Shown here piece by piece: positions 21,904-32,435 of a stretch of DNA of 64,000 nucleotides; the stretch's first letter is position 1, and each line of letters opens with the position of its first letter. This stretch comes from Nepenthes gracilis (Eukaryota; Streptophyta; Magnoliopsida; Caryophyllales; Nepenthaceae): contig BSYO01000016.1 of NCBI GenBank assembly GCA_033239525.1, forward strand, positions 9,931,045 through 9,995,044, read 5' to 3'. A model generated the notes under the pieces. It made no database searches, had not been told where the DNA came from, and was given only the letters and a program-made list of their open reading frames with translations. The translations under genes and the position numbers were made by a program.

Positions 21904-23162
21904 CTATAACCGTATACATATATATTTATATACATGTGTACGCGTACCCCCACATACACACGCACTGTAGCAATGCTGCCAGCAGCTCACACACAGCACC
22001 ATGCCCGTTGCTTTCTTCACGCACGCACACAGCGCACACACCAACACGTATGCTTCTGGACGCACACACAGCAGCGCACGCTGCTTCCCTCACGCACGCA
22101 CTCAGTGCACACTTAGCCGGCACCCTACATTGTTCAACGGCACCCACGTTGCACCCAGCACACACCTGCGTCGCCCTTCCACTTCTCACCATCTCCATCG
22201 CCGAACCTGCACACAGAGCACGAGGCTCTGTTCCCTTCGAGCGTATCCCGATTCTCACATATGAAAGGTAAAGTCCAAGCTTTTTTAATTCAACAAGTAA
22301 ATCAACAGATTTTCTAGTATAAATCCATCAACTATTACGTTTCAGTTCAACCTAAACCCTGAAACAGTTCCGTCTCCATTGTCTAAAGCTATTGCTCTGT
22401 TTTTCCCCCAAATTCCCGATTCGCTTCTGAATGGGACGATTGGCACAATCACCACATGAAAGCAATAATCAACTTCAGGAAGGAGAATGGGAAGATTTTC
22501 TTGCGGACTAAAGGGTTAAAGCACCCTTACTGTCTTCGCTTCATTGAACCCAATTGGAAAAACGGAAACAGAGCACCGTGCTCTATTTCCACGACGACGA
22601 CAACTCGAAACCAAAGGATGAGATGTGTAAGATCGATACATTAAAACTTTATCAGGCAATTCCTCAATCCCCATTCATCCTTAAGCCCAACATGTTGGCC
22701 GATTGCTCACAGAGTCGTGGCTCTGCGTTTGGCTGCCCTATTTTGCAACCCTCCATTTTCACCGATTTCGCCCCCAAATCCGAACACCAAATCAAAGATA
22801 AACATAAAGGAAGAATTTATTTAGCAATGTGAAAGTTTACTTGCAAAATGGAGGATTACTTGCCTTAGTTCTGTGATTGACCGCGACGGCTTCAATTCGT
22901 GTGCGGCTCCTCCTCCGTTCGTCCTCTCCTCCCCCTTCCTTCCCTAACCCTACGGACATATTAACATAAAGGGAAGGGCCGGTTAGGGTTTGCCTAATCT
23001 TTCCATTTGGGTGTCCACCTCCCTCCTATCCATATCGTCTGTCCTCTCTCTCTCTCCTCTTCCATTTCCTTCTTTTCTTCCTTCGTTTTCTTCTTCCTTC
23101 CTTCCTCTTTCTTTCCTTTTCCTTTTTCTTTTCTTTCCTCTCCTTACCCTTTTCTTTCCTTT

Positions 23163-23240
23163 CCTTCATTGTTATTATTATTATTATTATTATTATTTAT
23201 CATTTTTATTTATTATTTATTATTATTTTATTATTATCAC
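23163..23240. repeat. C/T-rich tract and (TTA)n microsatellite in C1 LTR
   Basis: A TTCCTTTCC-type pyrimidine tract (from about 23040) runs into TTATTATTA. The same combination is found in copy 3 (63740-63870) and in inverse orientation in copy 2 (29360-29460). Confidence 0.9.
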
Positions 23241-23577
23241 TCACTATAATTAATAATATTTATTATTATTTATATTTATTACTGTTATTAAATATATTAA
23301 TTATCTCATCACCCTTACCATAATATTTAAACTTTTAATTAATTATATTTATTTATTTATTTATTTTATTTTTAGTCAATAAATTTTGATACACTAAGAT
23401 TATCTAATATTAATTTATTTAGGTTGGTTTGTAATTAATTTAATCTAACTCACTAACTAATCTAAATTTAAGTTAATAGTCTAAATATTCAAGCCTAAAA
23501 GTAATTAAAAATAATTATTAAAACTTAATTTATCAATTTTATTTTCTTAAAATAATAAAAATATTTGGGATATTACA

Positions 23578-23670
23578 ATCTTTCCCCCTTAAAAGATTTT
23601 CATGCTCGAAAATTAACACACTCAACGGACATTTTATCTCTAAATTTTTCTTCCAATTCTTTCGCGCGCG

Positions 23671-23705
<35 letters not shown>

Positions 23706-25300
23706 TCATCAAGTGCTTAATTAATTTAAACCCATATCCTAACAAATCTCAAAAAGATAAATCCTGTATATACTATTTTTATTTTGTCCAAATAATTTTC
23801 TCTAGGATATTGCAGCTCCATCTTAGTAACTTAGGTTAATTGATTCTATGTTAATACTCAGCATATCGTATTTTCTACTGCTTATTTTTGAAGTCATTGC
23901 TCGTAGATGTTTGATACTAGCTATTACTTTTTTCTCATTTATTTTATTACTATTATTATTTTTTTTCATATGTCTTGTTAATTCTATATATTTACCGGAT
24001 AAAAATTAATTTTTTATAGTTACAAGAGTTAATAGACAAATTTATGATATTTGGAAAAATTCATCCTAACATTTAAATGAACAATTTAAACAAAAGGATC
24101 GGGGTATTATATTCAAAGTTGAATAAAAAGTCACATGAAAAATCTTAATTAGATATTATAGTGAGTACGATAGAAGGTTGAATAATACTGAAATAAGAAT
24201 GTCAAATTTTAAAATTCGGCATAGTGCATGAAGTATCAAAATAATTTATCAATGGGTATTAGTGATAATGATAAGTTTGATAGCACATATACAATAATAA
24301 TAATAGAAAAGATAAATGTAACTAAGTACTCGTTAGAATGGGATATCTGATACTACAATAATGAGAACAAGTGGGAAAAGGGAACCAAGGAATCCCAGCC
24401 TCAATTTTTTTTTCTAATGGAACTTTAATATTAAAATTGAACATTCATTAAATGTACTAAAAATTTAAATTGTATCATCATTTTATTATAATATTCAATC
24501 CGAGCCTATTGATAAATATTTTCCTCTAATTACCAATATCGATTTTTAAACCCAAGTTGCGATACACTGTATATGCACTCAACTTTCCTATATGAGTCGA
24601 TTTTTTTTCTAATTCGTCCACTGCAACTATCTAAAACAAATACTACTTTCTCCCCACATGAACATTTTAGAATATCATTTCTTCAACAAACCACTATCAT
24701 GCCTTAAATTCTTCCAGGGTAAATGATTTGGCTTGATGGTGATCAAATACAACCGTCATTTCGATTACAACTTTAATTCTTTAAGTTTCGCAAATGCCAT
24801 CATATAAGGCCTTTGAAATCGATGAGATTATCCAAGTTAGCTCAATAAAGAAGTTGATCTTCTATACGGTGCTTGTACCAACAATATGGTCGTAACACAC
24901 TTGAGAATCTTCGAGTTAATAATAACACCTCTATTTAATAATTCAGCCCACTCTGATGTAGATGTGAGAGCCCTAAATCTTACAAGAGTATACGGTTGAC
25001 GTGCCACACTACAACGGTCGGAGTCGAAACTCTCTTGATCGGGAATGGTAGAAGTTCTACTTGACTCTACGATTATCGTCGGTCGAACGGAGTTGGCTTC
25101 TTCTTCTTTTGCATATAACAATACACGACGCATTGCCCTAGGTTACGAAGAACTTGCTAATCTTTTGTCGCTTATCCATTAAGAAAAAGGTGATGGTCCG
25201 ATCTTGAAATCTACAGCAATGGTTTTTGGTGGTCCTCTTCTTCTGAATAGATGAACGATAGAAATTTGCGTATTCACCGCCTAAGATTTGCAAGTCAAGA
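23578..25300 (-). other. C1 internal region: polypurine tract and non-coding DNA
   Basis: The minus strand next to the LTR reads TTTTAAGGGGGAAAGAT, a typical PPT, preceded by TTTTCGAGCATGAAAATC, which resembles the last codons of chromovirus pol. The rest aligns in part with the internal region of C2 (28170-28370, inverse) but has no long frame. An open minus frame at 24837-25133 encodes 98 aa that I do not recognise. A CGCGCGCACACACACA-(TA)n run is at 23663-23705. Confidence 0.55.
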
Positions 25301-25332
25301 TGTATGCCAAATATCCCAAATATTTGGGATAT

Positions 25333-25528
25333 TATAATATCCCAAATATTTTTATTATTTTAAGAAAATAAAATTGATAAATTAAGTTTTATTGTAATAT
25401 TCTAAATATTTTTATTATTTTAAGAAAATAAATTTGATAAATTAAGTTTTAATAATTATTTTTAATTATTAAAACTTAATTTATCAATTTTATTTTCTTA
25501 AAATAATAAAAATATTTGGGATATTACA
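25333..25528. repeat. Cluster of family-C LTR tips forming a palindrome
   Basis: Two plus-oriented LTR-start fragments (from 25333 and 25393) are followed by an inverted one ending at 25528. The last two form an imperfect palindrome of about 136 bp with arms of about 68 bp centred near 25461. A shorter palindrome, ATATCCCAAATATTTGGGATAT, is at about 25312-25333. Confidence 0.88.
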
Positions 25529-26505
25529 GATTCAGCCAGTTCGGAGGCTGGTTCAATACTTTTTAGTAGTCAGTCTAACAGATGCAAAAAAATCAGATTC
25601 AGCACATGGTGGTTCGACAGCCTAATTATCCACCTCAAAATTGATTTTTACCTGTTATGAAGTGATGATACAGTAGTGACAATATAGTAAAGTAAGGAAT
25701 TCAAGTATTAGATCAGCAATACTTGAAGAAAATTAGCAAGGAATCACAATAAGTGAAGGAAAGACATAAGGTACATTTGCCCAAAATTCAACTGAGCAAC
25801 CATCGGTTACTGATTTTTCTCACTTCCTTTTGGCCTTTCAATTCTTCCTTCTCTTTTGCCTCTCGTTTTCCCTTTATTTCTTCTGCTCTAACGTGGCCCT
25901 ATATAATTTGGAGGCAAATTTTTACTAAGTCATCCCAAATTAGAGAAGCTGCTGCCAGCATCCCATAGAGTTCTCCCAAATTCAAGTTAGTGTCCTGAAT
26001 TGGCTCAAAACTTTGCTGATTCATCCCCTAATTTCTCGCTGAATTGGCTCTTTGAGGTGTTGCCTTGTGTTGCTATTTGATTGGCCTTGAATTGGCTAAT
26101 TCATGCTGCCTGCTTTAGCAGCTGCCCAGGAGAATTACTGCTGCCCGAGTTGTTGATGCTGAAGCTGCTACTATTGCCCGTGTGCCTACTGAAGCATGCA
26201 GCTGCCGTTTTGCTTGCTGCTGTGGGCTTACCTTGTTACTCTCCTATACTTCTATTCACCAATTATATAATAAGTTATATTGAGTAATTTATTCCCTTGT
26301 AGCTGTTGCTGATGCTACTGCTGCCCATATACTGTCTTCTTGCCAATGGCGCTGACTTTTATCAACCGAAATTAAATCGATTGCTAATTAGGTCTATCGA
26401 TTAATTTTTGTGCCGATACTATGTCCCAAGGTGACCCTCTGGCTTTCGAATTTTTAACATAATTAGTATAATTATGAAACTTGATTCTTAGAATTGCTAA
26501 AACTA

Positions 26506-27362
26506 ATGACATAATTTCTAACTCCTACCATCGGCTTCTTACTATTGGAAGCTTTTTCCATATGGTCTAGGGTTTTGCTCTTGGATGGCTTTATAGCCAC
26601 CGTGTTGACTACCCCAATCGTGACTTGATTTTCCAACTGTTGCTAGTCCATTATGACTTATTCTACTCGACTGAGGGCTTGCCCTAGGTTCCACAAAAAC
26701 TTAGTGAGGCACCCTTTCCGGATGAGGACCTCGATTTCTCTCTGCAGAGTTCAATAGTCTTTTGTGTTGTGACCCGAAGATCGATGGTAGTGGAAGTACC
26801 ACGACTACTCTCGTCCCTCTAGGTTCTTAGACGGTTTTGCCTACTTTAGAAACTTTTTATCCTGAATCTGTATAATAATATTGGTCCGAGAGTTCCGAGA
26901 GGTCAGGTCAAGGATCTGAACTCCCTCTAAGAAGCTGGCTCTATCCTAGTTTGCTTCCTAAGGTCTCGGGAGTTGATATAGTCTTCATTCCTTTTCTTCC
27001 CATTTGTTGGCCTTTGGCAAAAGTGGTCTGTGCATTCTAACCGTTAGCATCCTCAGCAACTATGTAAGTACAAGTGATAGTCTCGACCTCCTGGAAAGTT
27101 TAAGGGTACTAATGGACCGGATATATGAAGAACTCACCCGGTTCCAAAGTCACTATGGAGATACTCAATTTCACCTTGTCAATGAGCTTTGCTATTTTTT
27201 GGGCCTTGGCGGTGAATTTGGCCAAGAAGTAATTCAAACTCTTACCTAGCCCTTGCTTGACACTGGTAAGGTGCCAAGACTGCTTTTCTTTTTGTATTCT
27301 ATAGTGGAAAGATAAAAAACTGAGCTTGGGATTCCTTGGTTCTCTTTTTCCACTTGTTCTCA
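26506..27362 (-). pseudogene. Element 2 second gag fragment (gag')
   Basis: The minus strand aligns with 34795-35620, the other gag copy in this element. Shared blocks include ...GRDDISF-like ends near 26510, CLTKFLWNLGQALSRVE-like text near 26670-26720, and the LTSVKQGLGKSLNYFLAKF region at about 27170-27270. It stops at about 27362, where family-C internal sequence begins, so the N-terminal half is missing. Gag is the particle protein; this copy is truncated and frameshifted. Confidence 0.7.
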
Positions 27363-30300
27363 TCATTGTAGTCTAAGATATTTCCTTCTGATGAGTATTT
27401 CATAACCTTAATATTTTCTATTATCGTTGTTATATATATGCTATCAAGCTTGGTACCATCATTAGCTGTTACTTTAAGACCCCTTAATGAATTGCTTTAA
27501 TACTTCATGCACTATGCTAAAAATTTTGAACTTTGACATTCTCCTTTTAGTATTAGTCAACCTTCAATTATACTTATTGGAGTATCTACCTGTACTTCTT
27601 TATATGACCTTTTATTCAATTTTGATTACATTATCTCTATTTTCTTATTTAAATTTGTTTCTTTGGATGCCATGATGGATTTATTCTTACATCATTAGTT
27701 TGTCCATTAATTCTTGTAATTATAAGAGTCAACTCTTACCCTATGTATATATAGAATCATCATGATATTTTTATAAAAAATAAAAATAAAAATGATAAAA
27801 TAAAGAAAAAGAAGTAACAACTAATATCAAGTATCTACTGACAATGACTTGAAAATAAATAGTTAGAAATCTGATATATTGAGGATTTAAATAAGATCAA
27901 TTAACCTAAACTGCTAACTTTGGACAACAATAATTTAGAGAATAGTTCAGAGTAAAGTGTAAATATTATATATAAAATTTATTCTTGGGATTTATTATAG
28001 TGTAGGTTTAAATTATATGAAGAAATTTGATGTAGTGTAAAAAAGACATCAAAATTGGAGAATCATTCTATAATATTTGAAGTACATTTTTTATAAATTT
28101 TGAGGTTTGAGTATTGTTTATTAGATATGATGATCTTCTAAAACTATTCTACTTGGGAGAAAGTATTTTATAATTTTAAAAGTTAAAGCTGACCATCAAG
28201 GAGACCGTCTCATACCAAAAAATTGATTGCTTATATGGGTCATATCACAACTTGGGTTTGAAGACAAATATTGGTAATAAAGATTGAATATTTATCAATT
28301 AGCTCCAATTGAATATTGCATCAAAATGATGACATAGTTTGAATTTGTAGTATACTTGATGAGTGTTCAATTTTAGCATTATAATTCTATAAGGTAAATT
28401 AACAATTTGATCTAAGTTCTAATTTTATATAAGGTAATAAAAATATTAGTAGACTATGAGATTGTTGGAGATCATAAAAAAGAATTATGGACTCGATTAA
28501 TATTGGAGGTTGTCCCATGAATTTTGATACGGTGATAGTACATATTTAGATTATCAAAAGTTAAAAATTATGCATTCTTCAATTTGTAAGGATTAAAGGT
28601 TTAAGGGATAAAACCACTTCAATGAAAGTAAAATCATATCAAATACTTTCAAAAATTATACTAAATTTTTTAGGACAAAAATCTTTTAAGGGAAATAGAT
28701 TATAACATCATGAATATTTCTGACTTTGTTATTTTATGAGAATAAATTACCTAATTAGTTATGATAATTATTTGGCCATTGTTTTGTCAATGCTTGGGAG
28801 AAATTTCATAATTTGGCTTAAAATATGGGCTCGAATTCTTAGTGGGTCATATACAAGAAATATTAATCGTGATGTTTATTTTTGGGATAAAATTGTGATA
28901 TTTATTTAGAAATAAAGTTTTAATAATTTATAAAAATAAATAGTATATCGGTTGTATGCAAAGTGAGTAGATATTTAATATTAGGACCTAATGAGCTTAG
29001 AATATTTGGATCATTAAATTGGGCTTAGATATTTAAGCCATTAATTTAAATTAATAGTTTCAGCTTAGGTATTTCGGTCATTGAATTTAGTTTAGAACAA
29101 TTAATATATTTGATCGAATTGACTTAATTATAAGCCAAACTAATCGAATGAATCATTATATATTTAAACTAGGTGGATCTTAGTATATTAGAATTCATTA
29201 ATTAAAAATATAATTATAAAACTAAATTTAAAAATGGGTCAAAATATTAGAAATTAATATTAAAATCTTAAACATTATTATAAGAATAATTAGACAATTA
29301 ATTAATATTTTAATTATAGATAAATAAATATATAAATATATCTAATAATAACTATATAACAACAACAACAATAATAATAATAATAAATAAAAAAATGGAA
29401 TAAAAGAAATAAAAGAAGAAAAAGAAAAGGAAAAAAAAAAAGAAAGAGGGGGAAGAAAGGAAAAAAGAAGAGGGAGCGACAAGTGCGGCAGCAAAGGGTG
29501 GACAAGGAAAGAAGGAAATCAATGCCCAAATGAAAATCTAGTGAAACCGTAAACCGACTCTTCATTACTTAAGAGGGCTGTGGTGTTAGGAGAAAGGGGC
29601 TGGGCACGAACCGACGAGAGAAGCCGCATGCAAGTCGAAGGGAGAAGCCATCATTGCCATCATCGCCGGAAGAAAAGCGAGAAATCGAGGCAAGTAAAAT
29701 TCCTATCTCGCAACTTAAATTCTTCTTTTCTTCTTGTTGATGTTATTCCCCTTGCTTGCATGCCGTGGTTTCGTGAAAATCAGTTGTGCTCCCGGTGGAG
29801 AAGTTGAAAATAAGAGAACAGAATTTACGGCTCGATTGGTAAAAGTCTTAAACTTTAGGGGCTCTACGTTAAATTGGGGCTTGATAAATTTTCAATGGAG
29901 TTATAAAGTATTTATTTTACATGTTACACTTTCTGATTTTGGATTTGGTGCAATCGAGAGAAACAAATACCGTGCTATGTTTCTGTCTTTTAAACCTAGT
30001 TCAGTGATCCAAAAGTGGCAAGAAAAATGGCGAAGTGATTAGGAGGCGTATTCGAACCGTACGGGTGGCATGCGTCATACGTATATGTACAGCGACGCGG
30101 GTGTATATGTATACACAGATAGGATATATGTTATACGAGCTAGGTACATGTATTTATATGGACGTAGATGGAGCAAAATGTGTACATATATATGGGTGTA
30201 TATGTATATAGCTAAGCAAGTAATATTCCTATTTTTACGAGTAAATCATTTTCCTCTCTTTTTGATATAGATTCTCTACTTGCATGTCTTGATTTTGAAA

Positions 30301-32435
30301 AAATTCGTCAAAATTTGGTTGATAAGAAAATGAAGACAAAATAGGGCCACATCCCGATCCGGTGAAAATCCCAAAATTTTAATAGTTCTATGTTAAATTG
30401 GGGCTTGATAAATTGTTCAATGAGGTTACGGAATCTTTATTTTACATGTTGAATCGTTGAAGTTTGAGATCTTGGGGCTTTGGTGCAAATTTTAGAGGAA
30501 AAAAAAAAGAAAAGAAAAAGAAAAATAGAGTATGTGCTCTGTTTGGGTCCCCAAAGATTTGATGCCATGAATTGAAAATTGTGGGAAGGAGATGATGAAG
30601 TGATTCCAGAGTATATTTGAGCCGTGTTGTAAATGGAAGCTGTCAGTGTGGGTATGTGTGTTTGTGTGTATGACAGTCGGTGTGTGCATATAGAGTGTGT
30701 ATAAAAAAATGTGTATGTATATGTATGTACGTGAAGGCTTATAAAAATACCTGTAACAAAATGGGTATATACAGGCATGTTACAAAAATATATCTAATAT
30801 AATATATACAAGTGCTTATATATATACATGAAAGTATAGAATGTAAAATATGTGTGTTTGTGTAGGTATACTTGTATGTGTGTGTATGTGTGTGTGTGTA
30901 TGTATACATGTACATGGGTAATATGGTGTATTTGCATGTATATATATGTTTATTTGTACAACTGTATATGTGATTTGCTCCACATATATTTATATATATG
31001 TAAGTATATGATGTATATATACTGAAACTATTATTCGGTATATGTAGGAAATTTTGGGAACTTATTATTTTGATTTAGACCCTCATAGAATTTGTCGGAT
31101 TAGCTAAACAAGATGGATAATCATGTTATTTGTTTGGTAGTAACAAATTGGGAGATATTTCATAGCATTAAAAATGAGACTGGTATACTGAGATATTTAG
31201 TGAGAATTGTGGAATTAATCGGAATAGTTGAATAAGTAAGATAATCATGAAATGGTTCTCTAACAATGACAGAGAAGATATTTTGTGACCTTATAAATGA
31301 ATTTTGGTACACCGGAGGAGCCAGAGAAAATCAAAGAAAATATTAAAATGGTTGGCCGAACATTTAGGATTTTCCTTTGATTTTTCTTTATTCTGTGATG
31401 ATTGATCTTTACATTAGTTTTGATCTCGTGCATATATTTTATTGGTATTCTATAAATAAGTAAATAAGAATATGTGAAATCTCTACGATATTCGGGCAAA
31501 TGGAAGTTCGTGAGACCTTAGAATAGTCTATACTTTTTCGATACTTATTCCATTGTGGAGATTGAGGTCGTTGATATTGAGAAGGGATGTTTAAAACCTA
31601 CTAACCATCGTAGAGGATGATTTAGGGATATTATTGACGATGGGTATCAGAGATGATATAAGGATACTATAGGTACAACCTTTTAGAGGATTGTTAAGGT
31701 AATGGGGATATCAAAGATATTGGATAATTTTGTGGTACTTACCCAACCATTGAGACTGTAAATACGTAGCATTTGATTCACTATGGTAAAATAAGATCCA
31801 TATAGGTTATTATTATCTCGCACAATGGAGATTATTATTAGTTTGTAGAGTTGTGGCCTCGTACTGAGTTAATGATCGGACTTGGTGGAGACCAAGTTGC
31901 ATTCCTGATATCCAGCGGTTCATATGGCTTTTGGGTCATGGATACGACACATTATTGAATGCCGGATAGTCGTTGGTATATCGCATGTTATTATTGATTT
32001 TGTACATTTGATATTATTATTCGATATAGTTATTTATATTTTTATATTGTTGATTATATTTATTTCCTCGACATTCGACTCACTCTTATACTTTCTTGAC
32101 TCCAAATTGAAGATGTATCATAGATGCTAGTCAGGATTTATGAGATCATTGTTGAGCACCAGATAGATGCTATTCTGAAATTAGCAGTATATGAGCGATA
32201 GTGAAAAAATATTTCTTTTATTTTGAGTAATTTATGATTATGGATGTTATATTAATTGATGTATTTATGACGATCATTTATGATATAATAATTTTTAATA
32301 ATTTGAGGATTGTAAGTTCATATATATTCATGATTTTAGAATTTATATTGGATAATTGATGAATTTAGATTATCTGTGATATTTCCACAGGGACAATCCG
32401 AGCCGGGTCTGGGGACTCAGGCTCGGATCATCATA
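27363..32435 (+). mobile_element. Family-C element C2, 5'-truncated (internal + one LTR)
   Basis: About 1.3 kb of internal AT-rich DNA ends in a PPT (CTTTTAAGGGAAATAG, 28683-28698), followed by an LTR of about 3.7 kb in plus orientation. No PBS follows the LTR and no left LTR is seen, so it reads as the 3' part of an element. No coding frames are recognised in the internal part. Confidence 0.65.
28701..32435 (+). repeat. Family-C LTR, copy 2 (about 3.7 kb)
   Basis: Starts TATAACATCATG straight after the PPT and ends GCTCGGATCATCA(TA). In inverse orientation it shares with C1 and C3 the (AAT)n and purine tract (29360-29460), the CAGAGCAC-like hairpin (about 30524-30544), the TG/TA-rich block (30600-31020) and the GATATC and TTGGGTAA words (31600-31830). 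By eye it is the most diverged of the three. Confidence 0.75.

Larger units (their letters stand above)
20355..23577 (-). repeat. Family-C LTR, copy 1 (about 3.2 kb)
   Basis: On the minus strand it starts TGTAATATCCC (23577) and ends GATCATCACA (20355). It is flanked by a PPT (TTTTAAGGGGGAAAG) on one side and a PBS on the other, which defines it as an LTR. No protein is encoded. Internal landmarks are a (TTA)n tract and C/T-rich tract (about 23040-23240), short CAGAGCAC-type hairpins (22214, 22568, 22708), a CA-rich block (21950-22200), an (AT)n run (about 21868-21901), and a segment with TTGGGTAATACAA and GATATC words that aligns with the other two copies. Confidence 0.85.
19986..25528. mobile_element. 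Family-C composite insertion C1 in the satellite array
   Basis: The outer ends are inverted copies of the same sequence (TGTAATATCCC at 19986; GGGATATTACA ending 25528). Flanks are AATTC (19981-19985) and GATTC (25529-25533), a one-mismatch 5-bp TSD, and excision restores satellite sequence. Inside are a plus-oriented LTR-start fragment (19986-20199), a short internal stretch, a PBS and full LTR on the minus strand (20339-23577), a PPT (23578-23594), non-coding internal DNA, and a cluster of LTR-tip fragments (25333-25528). PBS and PPT lie on the outer sides of a single LTR, the order expected in LTR-internal-LTR tandem or rearranged forms. Confidence 0.75.
18240..25620. repeat. Dimeric satellite array in D1 (interrupted)
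   Basis: Tandem monomers of about 158-183 bp occupy 18240-18949, 19637-19985 and 25529-25620. The block CAGCATCATCACATGATRCC recurs near 18570, 18728, 18900, 19763 and 19946. Each monomer has two similar halves of about 80-85 bp. One half has an AGCATCA-GTAA-TGATGCT hairpin and the other a GCATCAT-CAC-ATGATGC hairpin. Both then run into TTRGCC, GTTT-GCTGC and GGTTCAG..GGTTCAA blocks. Confidence 0.85.
17838..26505. repeat. Repeat D, copy 1 (D1), containing nested insertions
   Basis: It starts TATATTATCTCCCTGTAG, exactly as copy 2 does at about 32436, and ends where gag similarity resumes (CTAAAACTAATGAC, about 26500). Without the insertions at 18950-19636 and 19986-25528 it is about 2.4 kb. 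Order: an AT-rich head, the roughly 170-bp satellite array, a unique segment with a TATA-like CCCTATATAATTTGGAG (25898-25914), a leucine- and alanine-codon-rich GCTGCTG stretch (26095-26330) and a tail ending in AAACTTGATTC. No protein or terminal repeats are recognised. Confidence 0.6.

Noticed and set aside
21926..22271. His/Thr/Ala- or Cys-rich open frames near 22000
   Set aside because: They arise from CA/GCA low-complexity DNA inside the LTR, in several frames at once.
22990..23253. Leu/Ser/Pro-rich open frames in C1 LTR, and similar ones at 29314, 50402 and 63555
   Set aside because: They are translations of pyrimidine tracts and (TTA)n microsatellites, not proteins.
19986..23577. MULE-type DNA transposon with roughly 210-bp terminal inverted repeats
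   Set aside because: The right arm is the start of an LTR defined by PPT and PBS, no 9-bp TSD is seen, and the right flank continues as retroelement internal DNA.
17838..26505. Helitron identity for repeat D
   Set aside because: No 5' TC, no 3' CTRR with hairpin, and no Rep/helicase coding.
30437..30778. 113-codon minus frame rich in Thr/His/Tyr
   Set aside because: Translation of TG/TA-rich repeats in the C2 LTR.
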